Assembly: GCA_020632715.1 (NCBI GenBank)
Contig: JACKFA010000004.1
Location: 434,001-498,000 of the forward strand
Direction of reading: 5' to 3'
Origin: Deltaproteobacteria bacterium
GTDB taxonomy: Bacteria > Myxococcota_A > UBA9042 > PHBI01
DNA: 64,000 nt
The notes beneath the pieces were generated by a model, which was given only the letters and a program-made list of their open reading frames with translations, was not told where the DNA came from and ran no database searches. Positions within the stretch are counted from its first letter, which is position 1; the number at the start of each line of letters is the position of its first letter. Made by a program: the position numbers and the translations under genes. Positions 25,763 through 33,958 of this stretch are shown in pieces.

Positions 25763-26686
25763 CGCGCTCGTAGACCGCCGGGGCGAGGCGCGAGAGCGCG
25801 TAGGCCGCGCGCCCGACCGGCGTCAGGACGAGCTGCCGGCGGCGGCGCGCGATGCCGCTCACCACGGCGCGGGCGACGTCCTCGGGCTCCGCCGGCCGGC
25901 CGACCACGGCCTTGCCGCCGGGCGCCGGGCCGCCGTCCCCCGCGAGGGCGCGGCGGTCGATGTCCGTGCGGACGTAGCTCGGGCAGACGAGCATCACGGC
26001 GACCCCGCGCGGGCCGACCTCGCTCCGGAGCGTGTCGAACCAGCCGTGGAGCGCGTGTTCATTACGGCGCGCAAGTGGCTGGAGCCCGGTCGCCGTCGAG
26101 CATCCTCGCCGTCTGCCAAGGAGGAGAGCGGAGGCGCACCTATAGGTGCGCCGAGCATCGACGACGACGGCAGGCGGTGAGGAGGCCGGCGGTGAACGGC
26201 TCCAGCTGCTTGCGCGCCGTAATTACTCGCGGCGTAGGCGCTCCGCCGGTAGAGCGGGCCGAAGCCGGCGACGCTCGACATCGCGACGACGACGCCGCGG
26301 CGCGCCTCGAGGTCGGGCAGGGCGGCGAGCGTGCAGTGGACGGCGCCGTGGAAGTTCACGTCCATGACGCGCCGCAGCACGGGGAGCGCGGTGTCGGCCG
26401 CGAGGCTGTGGTGCGAGAGGCCGGCGTTGTTGACGAGCACGTCGACCGGCCCGAGGCGCGCGCGCACCGTCGCGAAGGCGGCGGCGACGCCGTCGGGGGA
26501 GGTGACGTCGCACGGGACGGCCACGGCGCCGGCGAGCTCGGCGGCGGCCCGCTCGGCGGCGGCCACGTCGAGATCGAGGAGCGCGACCTTGGCGCCCTCC
26601 GCGGCGAGCGCGCGGGCGATGGCGCGCCCGATGCCGTTCCCGGCGCCGGTCACCACCGCCACGCGCCCGGCGAGCGGCTCACGCAT
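25740..26686 (-). pseudogene. Short-chain dehydrogenase/reductase (SDR), interrupted by a palindromic element
   Basis: N-terminal part from ATG 26686: classical SDR with TGAGNGIGRAIA (cofactor glycine motif), CDVTSPDGV, DVLVNNAGLSHHS (NNAG) and SSVAGFGPLYRRSAYAAS (active-site Ser and Tyr). Homology stops at about 26225 and resumes at about 26060 in another frame (EHALHGWFDTLRSEVGPRGV, then VCPSYVRTD, RVMRRRQS to 25740). Between them lies the element described separately. The first frame reads through it without a stop but leaves it out of register, so no intact enzyme is made. Last gene of an operon with the epimerase (8-bp overlap at 26679-26686) and TPP enzyme. The precursor would have been a membrane-tail-like SDR of about 260 residues. 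Confidence 0.8.
26061..26226. mobile_element. Palindromic MITE-like element inside the SDR gene
   Basis: Ends ATTACGGCGCGCAAG at 26061 and its inverse at 26209-26223. The inverted repeat continues imperfectly through about 80 bp per arm (GCTGGAGC, then CCTCgCCGtCTGCC versus CCTCaCCGcCTGCC) to a perfect 20-bp centre GGCGCACCTATAGGTGCGCC (26133-26152). ATTAC occurs at 26061-26065 and 26222-26226 and may be a 5-bp target duplication. Joining the flanks through one copy puts both SDR parts in one frame (YAASN-EHALHG), though Asn then sits where SDRs have the active-site Lys. No transposase gene; presumably mobilised in trans. Confidence 0.7.
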
Positions 26687-27680
26687 GGGCGGCCGCCCAG
26701 CTCGCGAAGACGTCGCGGCTCGCGCGCGGGACGTAGCCGAGCTCCTCGCGGAGGCGGTCGTTCGCGAGCACCGGGCGGTGCTCGAGGAACATCACCTGCT
26801 CGGGGCCGTACGGGCCGATGTGGAGGCGCTCGAGGAGCCCGAGCGCGGCCCGCATCGCGCGGGGCGGCACGGCGACGAAGGGCTTCCCGAGGGCGTGGGC
26901 GATCTCCCGGAGCGTCATGACGCCGTCCCCGGCGAGGTTGTAGACCCCCTCCCGCCCCTCGGCGACGCCCTGCACGACGCAGGCGACGACGTCCTCGTCC
27001 CAGATGAAGACGAACGGGCTCGCGACCCCGCGGAGGCCGACCACGACCGGGCGCTCGAAGATGGCCGTGATCTGGTTCCGCGTCGTGCGCCCGAGGATCG
27101 TCCCCGGCCGGAAGACGAGCTGCTTCACCTCCGGGTGCTCCGCGCGCCACGTGGCGAGCAGCTCCTCGACGAGCCGCTTGTGGTGCGCGTAGGCGAACAC
27201 GTCGTTGCCGCGCAGCGGCATGTCCTCGGTGAGCCGCGGGGCGTTGTCCGCGTGGTAGCCGTACGCCGCGCCGCTCGAGGTGACGACCACCTGCCCGACG
27301 CCGTGCGCGAGGCACGCCTCGAGCACGTGGCGCGTGCCGTCCACGTCGACCCGCCGCGCCCGCTCGCGCCCGACGCCCCCCTTCGGCGGCGTCACGATGG
27401 CCGCGAGGTGGACGATCGCGTCGGGGCGGTGGCGCGCGACGAGGGCGTCGACCGCGGCACCGTCGGCCACGTCGAGGGGCTCGCTCGCGACGCCCCCGGG
27501 GACGCCCTCGGGGGCGTGGAGGTCGGTCGCGACGACGTCGGCGAAGCGCGCGTCGGCGGCGAGCGCGCGCACGACGAGCTTCCCGAGGTAGCCGCCCGCG
27601 CCCGTGACGAGCACGCGCCGCGGCGCAGGGGCGGCCGCCGTCTCGGTCCCGGTCGCCTCGCTGGTGTCGGTGGCCGCCAT
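26679..27680 (-). CDS. NAD-dependent epimerase/dehydratase (extended SDR)
   Basis: 333 residues from ATG 27680. Rossmann nucleotide motif RVLVTGAGGYLGKLVVRAL at about 23-40, DLHAPEG and VHLAAIVTPP segments, active-site block SSGAAYGYH and Y-x3-K in FAYAHHKRLVEELL, substrate-side FRPGTILGRTTRNQ. Catalyses NAD(P)-dependent conversion of a sugar nucleotide or other hydroxyl/keto substrate; identity not deducible. Starts 2 bp after the stop of the TPP enzyme and overlaps the SDR start, so the three genes form one translationally coupled operon. Confidence 0.82.
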   Translation of the reverse strand: MAATDTSEATGTETAAAPAPRRVLVTGAGGYLGKLVVRALAADARFADVVATDLHAPEGVPGGVASEPLDVADGAAVDALVARHRPDAIVHLAAIVTPPKGGVGRERARRVDVDGTRHVLEACLAHGVGQVVVTSSGAAYGYHADNAPRLTEDMPLRGNDVFAYAHHKRLVEELLATWRAEHPEVKQLVFRPGTILGRTTRNQITAIFERPVVVGLRGVASPFVFIWDEDVVACVVQGVAEGREGVYNLAGDGVMTLREIAHALGKPFVAVPPRAMRAALGLLERLHIGPYGPEQVMFLEHRPVLANDRLREELGYVPRASRDVFASWAAAHA

Positions 27681-27682
27681 GG

Positions 27683-29482
27683 CTACTTCTTCCCCGCCGG
27701 CTCGGCGTGCATGTCCTTGAAGGTCTTCAGGTTCGGCGCCCACATATGCTTCGTGCGGTCGACGTCGACGTGCACGACCGCCGGCCGCCCGCTCGCGACG
27801 GCGCGCTCGAGGGCGCCGCGGAGGCCGGCCGGGTCGGCGACGCGCTCGCCGTAGGCGCCCATGGCGCGCGCGAGCTCGTCGAAGCGCGTCTCGGAGAGCT
27901 CGGTGTTGATGGTCTCGCTCGGGTCGAGCGACTTCATCACGAGCGTCTTCACGGGCTTCAGCATGAAGCTCTGGTTGATCTTCACCATCCCCCACTGCCG
28001 GTCGCAGAGCACGATGTACACGACCGGGAGCCCGCTCCGGACGGCCGTCTCGACCTCCTGCTGGTGGAAGCCCATCGCCCCGTCGCCGATGATGCAGTAG
28101 ACCTGCCGGTCCGGGAACGCGGCCTTGGCGCCGAGGGCCTGCCCGACGCCGGCGCCGAGCATCCCCATCTTGGCCGTGCCGAGCACGGTGTGGGGCACGC
28201 GCACCTCGTGGTAGAAGTTGGCCCAGATGGCGGTGTTGCCGCCGTCGATGACGAGGATGGCGTCGTCCTCGAAGACCTCGCGCGCGACGTGCGGGACGTG
28301 CGCCGGGTGCATCGGGACGGCGACGTCTTTCAGGTGCGCGTCGAGCTCGGCGCGGCGCGCGGCCTTCATCTCGCCGAGCGACGCGACGCGCGCGGCGCGG
28401 GCGCGGAGGCGCTCCGCGGGGACGGGGCGCGCGGCGAGCGCGTCGGCGAGCTGGCGCAAAAAAGCGCCGACGTCGGCCTGGATCGCGAGCTCGGTCGGGC
28501 GGTTGGCGCCGAGGATCCCGGGGTCGAGGTCGACCTGGATGACGGCCTGCTCGTCGGGGAGGCCCCAGTAGGGCGCCTTCCCCCACCAGTCGGTCTCGCC
28601 GAGGCGCGAGCCGAGCACGAGGACGACGTCCGCGTCGGCGCGGGCGGCGTTGACGGCGTCGACGTAGCACATGGGGACCGCCTGGGGGATCCGCTCGTCC
28701 ATGACGCAGCGCGCGCCCCAGCTCGTGGTGATGGGCGCCTCGAGGAGCGAGGCGACGCGCTCGAGCTCGACGTCGGCCATGGCGTGGGCGACGCCCGAGC
28801 CGGCGTGGATGGTCGGGCGGCGCGCGCCGCGGAGGAGCTCGGCCGCGCGGGCGACCTGGTCGACCGGGGCGGCGAGGGGCTCGAGGGCGCGGTACTGCGC
28901 GGGCTCGCGGAACCAGGCGGCGACGGGCTCGACGTCGGCGTTCATGACACTCTCGGGGACGTCCACGTGGACGACGCCCGGGCGCCCCGTGAAGGCGACG
29001 CGGAGGGCCTGCCGCATGATCTCGGCGAGGCGGTCGACGCTCGGGACGTGCACCGACCACTTCGTCATGGGCGCGGTGACCTCGGTCTGCGGGAAGTACT
29101 GGTAGGCGCCGCCGCGGTCCGGGTAGGCGATGCCGACGCGGCGGCAGCTCGTGATGAGGAGGACGCGGTTCCCCTCGGCGTTCTCGACGGCTACGCCCGA
29201 GAGCGCGTTGGCGACGCCGGGGCCGTTCGAGGCGATGGCGACGCCGAGGCGCCCCGTGGCGCGGGCGTAGGCGCCGGCCATGTGGAGGGCGCTCGCCTCG
29301 TGGCGCGGGGTGACGAGCCGGATGTCGTTGGGCTCGAAGCCCGCGATGAGGCCGAAGTAGGTGCCGTCGATGATGCCGAAGACGGTGTCGACCCGCTCGG
29401 CGGCCAGGATCCGCGCGACGATCTCGCCGCCGCGGATGGTCTTGCCCGAAAACATCTTCTTGCCGATGACTTGCAGCACCAT
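27683..29482 (-). CDS. Thiamine-pyrophosphate-dependent enzyme, acetolactate synthase/decarboxylase-like
   Basis: 599 residues. N-terminal PYR domain with the catalytic Glu in TPRHEASALHMAGAYARATG and SNGPGVANALSG; central NAD/FAD-like domain (LLRGARRPTIHAGSGV, VVLVLGSRLGETDWWG, IQVDLDPGILGANR); C-terminal TPP domain with VIDGGNTAIWANF, GMLGAGVGQALGAKAAFP and GDGAMGFHQQEVETAVR. The GDG motif is followed by VLCDRQWG where most relatives have an NN or CN pair, so the metal-binding end is unusual. Could be acetolactate synthase-like, oxalyl-CoA or 2-hydroxyacyl-CoA lyase-like. Start at 29482 is preferred over 29515 because GGAGG lies 5 nt upstream. First gene of an operon facing a TetR regulator. 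Confidence 0.82.
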   Translation of the reverse strand: MVLQVIGKKMFSGKTIRGGEIVARILAAERVDTVFGIIDGTYFGLIAGFEPNDIRLVTPRHEASALHMAGAYARATGRLGVAIASNGPGVANALSGVAVENAEGNRVLLITSCRRVGIAYPDRGGAYQYFPQTEVTAPMTKWSVHVPSVDRLAEIMRQALRVAFTGRPGVVHVDVPESVMNADVEPVAAWFREPAQYRALEPLAAPVDQVARAAELLRGARRPTIHAGSGVAHAMADVELERVASLLEAPITTSWGARCVMDERIPQAVPMCYVDAVNAARADADVVLVLGSRLGETDWWGKAPYWGLPDEQAVIQVDLDPGILGANRPTELAIQADVGAFLRQLADALAARPVPAERLRARAARVASLGEMKAARRAELDAHLKDVAVPMHPAHVPHVAREVFEDDAILVIDGGNTAIWANFYHEVRVPHTVLGTAKMGMLGAGVGQALGAKAAFPDRQVYCIIGDGAMGFHQQEVETAVRSGLPVVYIVLCDRQWGMVKINQSFMLKPVKTLVMKSLDPSETINTELSETRFDELARAMGAYGERVADPAGLRGALERAVASGRPAVVHVDVDRTKHMWAPNLKTFKDMHAEPAGKK

Positions 29483-29487
29483 GGAGC

Positions 29488-29492
29488 CCTCC
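29488..29492 (-). promoter_or_regulatory. Shine-Dalgarno GGAGG deciding the TPP-enzyme start
   Basis: GGAGG ends 5 nt before ATG 29482. The upstream in-frame ATG at 29515 lies close to the putative operators and has no such box. Confidence 0.6.
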
Positions 29493-29525
29493 GTGCGCCC
29501 GTGAATGAGGTTCACTTAGCGAAGT

Positions 29526-29566
29526 TTGAGCGACTGCTCAAGAGCGGGGTTGAGCAATTGCTCAAC
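29526..29566. promoter_or_regulatory. Paired operator palindromes for the TetR-family regulator
   Basis: Two copies of TTGAGC-N4-GCTCAA: TTGAGCGACTGCTCAA (29526-29541) and TTGAGCAATTGCTCAA (29550-29565, extended to an 18-bp perfect palindrome 29549-29566). Centre spacing is 24 bp. They lie between the divergent TPP-enzyme and TetR genes, where TetR proteins typically bind to repress both promoters. Confidence 0.75.
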
Positions 29567-29607
29567 TTTCGCTTGAGATCGCGTCTGGGAGCGGCTAATC
29601 GGCGTGC

Positions 29608-30243
29608 ATGGACGGACGCCCCGATCTCCGGAACGACACGGCGCGCAAGATCCTCGACGCCGCCGACGAGCTCCTCGCCGAGGTCGGCCTCGACGGCGTC
29701 TCGGCGCGCTCGGTGGCGACGCGCGCGGGCGTCAACAACGCCCTCGTCTTCTACCACTTCAAGAGCATGCGCGGCCTCGTCGAGCGCGTGCTCGAGCGCT
29801 ACTACGAGGGGCAGCTCGCCGCGCTCGAGGCCGCCACGGGCGCCGCCGACGAGCCGCTCCGCGCGCGCCTCCATCGCGTCGTCGACGCCTACCTCGACTT
29901 CATGGAGGCGCACCGCCGCTTCCCGCGCCTCGTGCAGGGCCTGACCGCCATGGGGCCCGAGCTGCACGACCTCCTCCGCGGCCACCTCGCGCCGCTCCTG
30001 CGCTGGGCGGAGCGGGCGCTGGCGGACGTCGCGCCGCCCGAGGGGCCGCTCGCCGCGCGCCACCTGTTCATCACGTTCTCGGGCGTGATCACCACGTGGT
30101 TCACGCAGGGGCCGCTGCTCGCCCCGCTCTGGGGCGACGATCCCGAGGGCCCCGCCGCGCTCGCCGAGCGCCGGGCGCACGTGCGCTGGGTCGTCGACGC
30201 CCTCCTCGCCGGCCTCGCCCGCGAGGAGCCCGCGGGGACCTAG
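29608..30243 (+). CDS. TetR/AcrR-family transcriptional regulator
   Basis: 211 residues. N-terminal TetR DNA-binding domain: RKILDAADELLAEVGLDGVS (helix 1-2), ARSVATRAGVNNALVFYHFK (helix-turn-helix and FYHFKS signature), GLVERVLERYYE. A C-terminal all-helical ligand domain follows (AHRRFPRLVQGLTAMG, FITFSGVITTWFTQGPLLAP). Divergent from the TPP-enzyme operon with the two palindromes in between; probably represses both until an acyl or aromatic ligand binds (inference). Its stop overlaps that of the convergent methyltransferase gene through a shared CTAG. Confidence 0.9.
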   Translation: MDGRPDLRNDTARKILDAADELLAEVGLDGVSARSVATRAGVNNALVFYHFKSMRGLVERVLERYYEGQLAALEAATGAADEPLRARLHRVVDAYLDFMEAHRRFPRLVQGLTAMGPELHDLLRGHLAPLLRWAERALADVAPPEGPLAARHLFITFSGVITTWFTQGPLLAPLWGDDPEGPAALAERRAHVRWVVDALLAGLAREEPAGT

Positions 30244-32453
30244 CCTATCAGGCCGAGCGCGTGCGCGGCGCGCAGCGCGACCACGCGGAGGTGGCCGTCG
30301 ACGAGCAGGTCGCGGCGCTCGACCGCGTCCGCGAGCCGCACCCAGGTGAGCGCGCGGACCCCGCCCGCGGCCTCGTCCGCGACGGCCACGGCCACCGGGT
30401 GCACGACCTCGGGGGTCACGCCCGGGCTCGGGTGGTAGCTGCCGCCGAGCGGCACCTCCCGCCCGGCCACCACGACGCCGTACTCGGCGCGGAGGCGCCG
30501 CCGGACGAAGCGCGAGAGCTCGCGCAGCGTCGCGACCTTGCCCCGCGGGAGGCGCCAGGCGGGGGTCACGAGCAGGTCCGAGCGCCCGTCGAAGCACTGG
30601 GCGGCGGGGAGGTCGTCGTCATCGACGCCGAGCCACACCTCGCCCTCGAAGCGGCGGAGGACCGCGACGGCGACGGTCTCCGCGCGGTGTCGCGCTGGGA
30701 TCACGACGTCGAGCGCGACCTCGCCGACCGACCGCCCGTGGCGGTCGCGCTCGGTGAACTCGTGCGCCTCGACGCAGAGGAACCCCGGCGAGCGCTCACG
30801 GCCGGCCCGCACGAACGCGCGGCGCGGCGGGCGCGCGGCGAGGTCGGCGAGGGTCTCGCGGCGAGGGGGCGGCGGCGCGTCGGGGACGGCCACCTCGGCG
30901 CCGATCCAGGCCCCGACCGGGCGGTCCTGCCGCAGGAGCAGATCGTAGACGTTGAGCTCGAGGCGCGCGTCCGGGAGGCCACCGACCTGCGCCGCGCGGA
31001 GGAGCTGGCTCGCCTCGATGGCGCGCACGTGGCCGGCGTCGGAGAGGCCGCGGCGGCGCGGCTCGGCGGTCGCGTCGAGCTGGCGCACGCGGACGAACAC
31101 GGAGCGGACCTCCTCCTCGACGCCGCCGGGGGAGGGGAGGTAGCGCGTGCCGGGCTCGAACGCGAGGAGGTCGGCCTCCGAGAGGCCCTCGAGCGTCGTG
31201 AGCTGGTCGGCGACGGCCTCGCCGAGCGGGACGTCCGTGACGAGGACGTTCAGCGGCGCGCTCACCCAGGAGGGCGGCGTGGTGCCGTCGATCGCGCGCC
31301 CGACGAGGCCGAGGAGGGGGCGCGGGTAGCTGCGGCGCGCGAGGACGTGGACGGCGCCGCCGCGCTCGAACCAGGGGACGACGTCGACGGCGAGGCCGGG
31401 CCGGCGCGCGAGGTCGAAGACGTGGCGGTCGGCGCGGCGCTCCCAGCAGGCGAGGGCGAGGTAGCCGAGCGGGCGGGGGAGGGGCTGGGCGTCGAAGCGC
31501 ACGCCGCCGCCGTCCGGGACGCGCTGCCCGACGATGACGTAGTTCGTGGCGGGCCAGTCGAGGGGGGCGCGCGTGGTGGCGTCCCAGAGGGAGAGCTGGC
31601 CCGCGAAGCGGTGCTGGAGGATCCAGGGGTTCCGGAGCGGCGTCGAGGCGAGCACGCGCAGGCCGAGCCCCGCGAAGACGGCCTCGAGCTCGGGCTGCGT
31701 GAGGTAGGTGTACTCCTCGCGGACCTCGTCCTCCCAGCTGTGGCGGTAGTCCTTCCGGAGGGCGAGCTCGACGGCGTAGACGTATTCGAGCTCGAAGCGC
31801 GCGAAGCCCGCGGCGAGCGGCGGGTCGCCGGGGGCGGGGACGATCTCGCGCAGCGGGAAGCCGCGCTCGGCCTCGGGGCGGAGCGAGCGGAACTCGCGCG
31901 CGAAGCGGCGCGTCAGGGCAGCGGTGGAGCAGGTGCGCGGGTCGTCGCTCTCGTCGCCGTCGTCGGCGCGGACGTCGAGCCAGACGAGGCCCGGGCCGGG
32001 GTCGAGGAAGTCGCGGACGACGAGGACGCCGTGGTCGACGAGGGCGCGGGCCTGCACGTCGAGGGCGCGGGCGGCGGCGTGGCGGTCGTAGCCGTTGAAG
32101 GAGGTGACGTGGTGGAGGACGGAGGAGTCGAGGATGGCGTCGAGGGAGCGCTCGGGGAAGCAGGGCGCGGCGATGTCGCCCACCTGGAAGCGCAGGTTCG
32201 GGAGCGCGTACTTCTTCGCGGCCTTGGCGACCATGATGGGGTCGAGGTCGACGCCGACGACGTCGAGGTCGGGGTAGAGGGCGGCGAGGGCGTGGCTGCC
32301 GCTGCCGGAGCCCATGCCCATGTCCGCGAGGGAGCCCGCGGCGAGGAGGTGGGCGGCGGTGAGCGCGACCTTCTGGCGCATGGAGGCGTCCATGCCGGCG
32401 AGGTAGCGGTCGTAGGCGGAGGCGTCGTGGCGGACGTCGGGGGCCTGGCTCAT
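30240..32453 (-). CDS. Class I SAM methyltransferase fused to C-terminal Nudix-like regions
   Basis: 737 residues. Residues about 10-250 are a class I methyltransferase: motif I LADMGMGSGSGSHALAALYP (about 41-60), VVGVDLDPIMVAKAAKK, GDIAAPCFPERSLDAILDSS, LVVRDFLDPGPG. The middle (about 260-480) has a tract LYLALACWERRADRHVFDLA-like and SYPRPLLGLVGRAIDG resembling degenerate Nudix folds. The C-terminus (about 560-737) again looks Nudix-like (EVWLGVDDDDLPAAQCFDG, PLGGSYHPSPGVTPEVVHP). A full Nudix box (GX5EX7REUXEEXGU) is not seen, so hydrolase activity is doubtful. The substrate is unknown. It lies directly downstream of the CBS-protein gene (21-bp gap), likely the same transcript. Confidence 0.72.
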   Translation of the reverse strand: MSQAPDVRHDASAYDRYLAGMDASMRQKVALTAAHLLAAGSLADMGMGSGSGSHALAALYPDLDVVGVDLDPIMVAKAAKKYALPNLRFQVGDIAAPCFPERSLDAILDSSVLHHVTSFNGYDRHAAARALDVQARALVDHGVLVVRDFLDPGPGLVWLDVRADDGDESDDPRTCSTAALTRRFAREFRSLRPEAERGFPLREIVPAPGDPPLAAGFARFELEYVYAVELALRKDYRHSWEDEVREEYTYLTQPELEAVFAGLGLRVLASTPLRNPWILQHRFAGQLSLWDATTRAPLDWPATNYVIVGQRVPDGGGVRFDAQPLPRPLGYLALACWERRADRHVFDLARRPGLAVDVVPWFERGGAVHVLARRSYPRPLLGLVGRAIDGTTPPSWVSAPLNVLVTDVPLGEAVADQLTTLEGLSEADLLAFEPGTRYLPSPGGVEEEVRSVFVRVRQLDATAEPRRRGLSDAGHVRAIEASQLLRAAQVGGLPDARLELNVYDLLLRQDRPVGAWIGAEVAVPDAPPPPRRETLADLAARPPRRAFVRAGRERSPGFLCVEAHEFTERDRHGRSVGEVALDVVIPARHRAETVAVAVLRRFEGEVWLGVDDDDLPAAQCFDGRSDLLVTPAWRLPRGKVATLRELSRFVRRRLRAEYGVVVAGREVPLGGSYHPSPGVTPEVVHPVAVAVADEAAGGVRALTWVRLADAVERRDLLVDGHLRVVALRAAHALGLIG

Positions 32454-32474
32454 CGCGGCGCGCTCCCGTCGCGC

Positions 32475-32867
32475 TCAGGCGATCTCGTCGTCGAGGTCGG
32501 GGTCGAGGAGGTCGGCGAGGAAGCGGCAGACGTCGCTCACGGTCAGGATGCCGGCGAGGTGGCCGTCCTTCGTGACGAGGGCGGCGTCGACGCGGCGCGC
32601 GGCCATCTCGCGGCAGGCGGAGGCGAGGGCGCGGTGCACGTCGACGACGAGCACGTCGCGGTGGCAGGCGTCGCCGACGGTGCCGCCGCCGGCGCGCGCG
32701 AGGTCGGCGGAGGTGAGGAGGCCGACGAGGGCGTCGCCGTCGAGCACGGGGACGTGGTGGATGTCGTGGGTGTCCATCACGGCCTTCGCGGCCGCGAGGG
32801 CCTCGTGGGCCTCGACGGTGTGCGGGAAGGGGGACATGGCTGCGAGGACGGTCGTGGCCTTGTGCAT
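32475..32867 (-). CDS. Tandem CBS-domain protein
   Basis: 130 residues from ATG 32867 (MHKATTVLAAMSPFPHTVEA). Two CBS motifs: AAKAVMDTHDIHHVPVLDGD ALVGLLTSADLAR, then ASACREMAARRVDAALVTKD and LAGILTVSDVCRFLADLL. Stand-alone CBS pairs bind adenine nucleotides such as AMP, ATP or SAM and often sense energy state. The neighbour downstream is a SAM-dependent methyltransferase, so a SAM- or nucleotide-sensing partner role is conceivable (inference). The in-frame ATG at 32927 would add 20 residues lacking CBS homology and is not used. Confidence 0.85.
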   Translation of the reverse strand: MHKATTVLAAMSPFPHTVEAHEALAAAKAVMDTHDIHHVPVLDGDALVGLLTSADLARAGGGTVGDACHRDVLVVDVHRALASACREMAARRVDAALVTKDGHLAGILTVSDVCRFLADLLDPDLDDEIA

Positions 32868-32959
32868 GGCGCATCCTACCCCGAAAGCACCGCGGCGCCA
32901 GTTGTTGCGCGCGGTGGCGGGTGGCATCGTGCCGGACGCTGGCCACGACGAGGTGGGCG

Positions 32960-33760
32960 ATGACGACGACGGCGATGGGCGAGGCGCGGGCGGCGCTCTC
33001 GGGGGCGCGGCGCGTGGCGGTGCTGACGGGGGCCGGGATCTCGGCGGAGTCCGGCGTGCCGACGTTCCGCGGCGCGGGCGGGCTCTGGCGGCGGTTCTCG
33101 GCGCTGGACCTGGCGACGCCCGAGGCGTGGGCGGACGACCCGGGGCTCGTCTGGGAGTTCTACGACTACCGGCGGCGCGTGATGGCGGACAAGGCGCCGA
33201 ACGCGGGGCACCAGGCGCTCGCGGCGTTCGAGGCGCGGCTCGCGGAGGCGGGGCGCCCGTTCACGCTGGTGACGCAGAACGTGGACGGGCTCCACGAGGT
33301 GGCGGGGTCGTCGCGGGTGGTGCACCTGCACGGCTCGCTCTGGCGCGTGCGCTGCGTGGGCTGCGGGCGCGAGTCGGAGAACCGCGACGTGCCCATCACG
33401 CCGGCGTACGAGGGGGCCGGAGACCCAGGCGCCGACGTGGTCGGGCGCGGGTTCGGGCCCGAGGACCTGCCGCGCTGCGGGTGCGGCGGGGTGGTGCGGC
33501 CGGCGGTGGTGTGGTTCGGGGAGTCGCTGCGCGACGAGGACCTGCGGGCGGCGTTCACGGCGGCGGCCGAGTGCGACGCGCTGCTCGTGGTGGGGACGAG
33601 CGCGGTCGTCTACCCGGCGGCGGGGCTCGTGCCCCACGCGAAGCGAGGCGGGGCCGTCGTTATCGAGGTCAACCTCGAAGAGACGCCCGCGACGGCCTGG
33701 GTGGACCACCACCTGACGGGCCCGAGCGGCGAGGTGCTGCCGGAGCTGCTGGCGCCGTAG
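32960..33760 (+). CDS. NAD-dependent protein deacylase (sirtuin, class III/SIRT5-like)
   Basis: 266 residues. Sirtuin motifs: VAVLTGAGISAESGVPTFRG (NAD binding), TQNVDGLHE, catalytic His in HLHGSLWRVRC, zinc Cys in RCVGCGRE and PRCGCGG, VVRPAVVWFGESL and LLVVGTSAVVYPAAGL. FYDYRRRVM carries the Tyr-x2-Arg pair that in SIRT5 and E. coli CobB recognises the acid group of succinyl- and malonyl-lysine, so desuccinylase/demalonylase activity is likely besides deacetylation. Start at ATG 32960 is chosen over 32921 since homology begins just after it. It converges on trmJ; a palindromic repeat lies between. Confidence 0.9.
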   Translation: MTTTAMGEARAALSGARRVAVLTGAGISAESGVPTFRGAGGLWRRFSALDLATPEAWADDPGLVWEFYDYRRRVMADKAPNAGHQALAAFEARLAEAGRPFTLVTQNVDGLHEVAGSSRVVHLHGSLWRVRCVGCGRESENRDVPITPAYEGAGDPGADVVGRGFGPEDLPRCGCGGVVRPAVVWFGESLRDEDLRAAFTAAAECDALLVVGTSAVVYPAAGLVPHAKRGGAVVIEVNLEETPATAWVDHHLTGPSGEVLPELLAP

Positions 33761-33783
33761 CTGCTGCGCGCTTCTCTTCGGTA

Positions 33784-33893
33784 ACCACGGAGACACGGAG
33801 ACACGGAGGGAGGAGGGAGAGAGCGAGGGAGCGAGGGAGCTCGTGCTCCTCTCTCCCTCTCCGTGCTCCTCCGTGTCTCCGTGTCTCCGTGGT
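33784..33893. repeat. CCACGGAGACACGGAG palindromic repeat element
   Basis: 110-bp inverted repeat: ACCACGGAGACACGGAGACA in the left arm and its inverse to 33893, with a GA-rich/CT-rich middle folding around GAGCTC (33837-33842). Elements of this sequence (CCACRGAGRCACRGAG) are scattered in many environmental bacterial genomes and give tell-tale spurious peptides such as TTETRRHGG and CLRVSVV, both readable here. It sits between the convergent sirtuin and trmJ genes and could act as a bidirectional terminator. Confidence 0.75.
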
Positions 33894-33958
33894 AAAAAGC
33901 GGAGCCGGTATAACTACTTACGCGCTAGTCGGCCCCGACGCCCGCGACCGCGACCGCG

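Noticed and set aside
33784..33893. Coding region running into the sirtuin 3' flank
   Set aside because: The peptides read there (TTETRRHGG, CLRVSVV) are the known spurious translations of the palindromic repeat.
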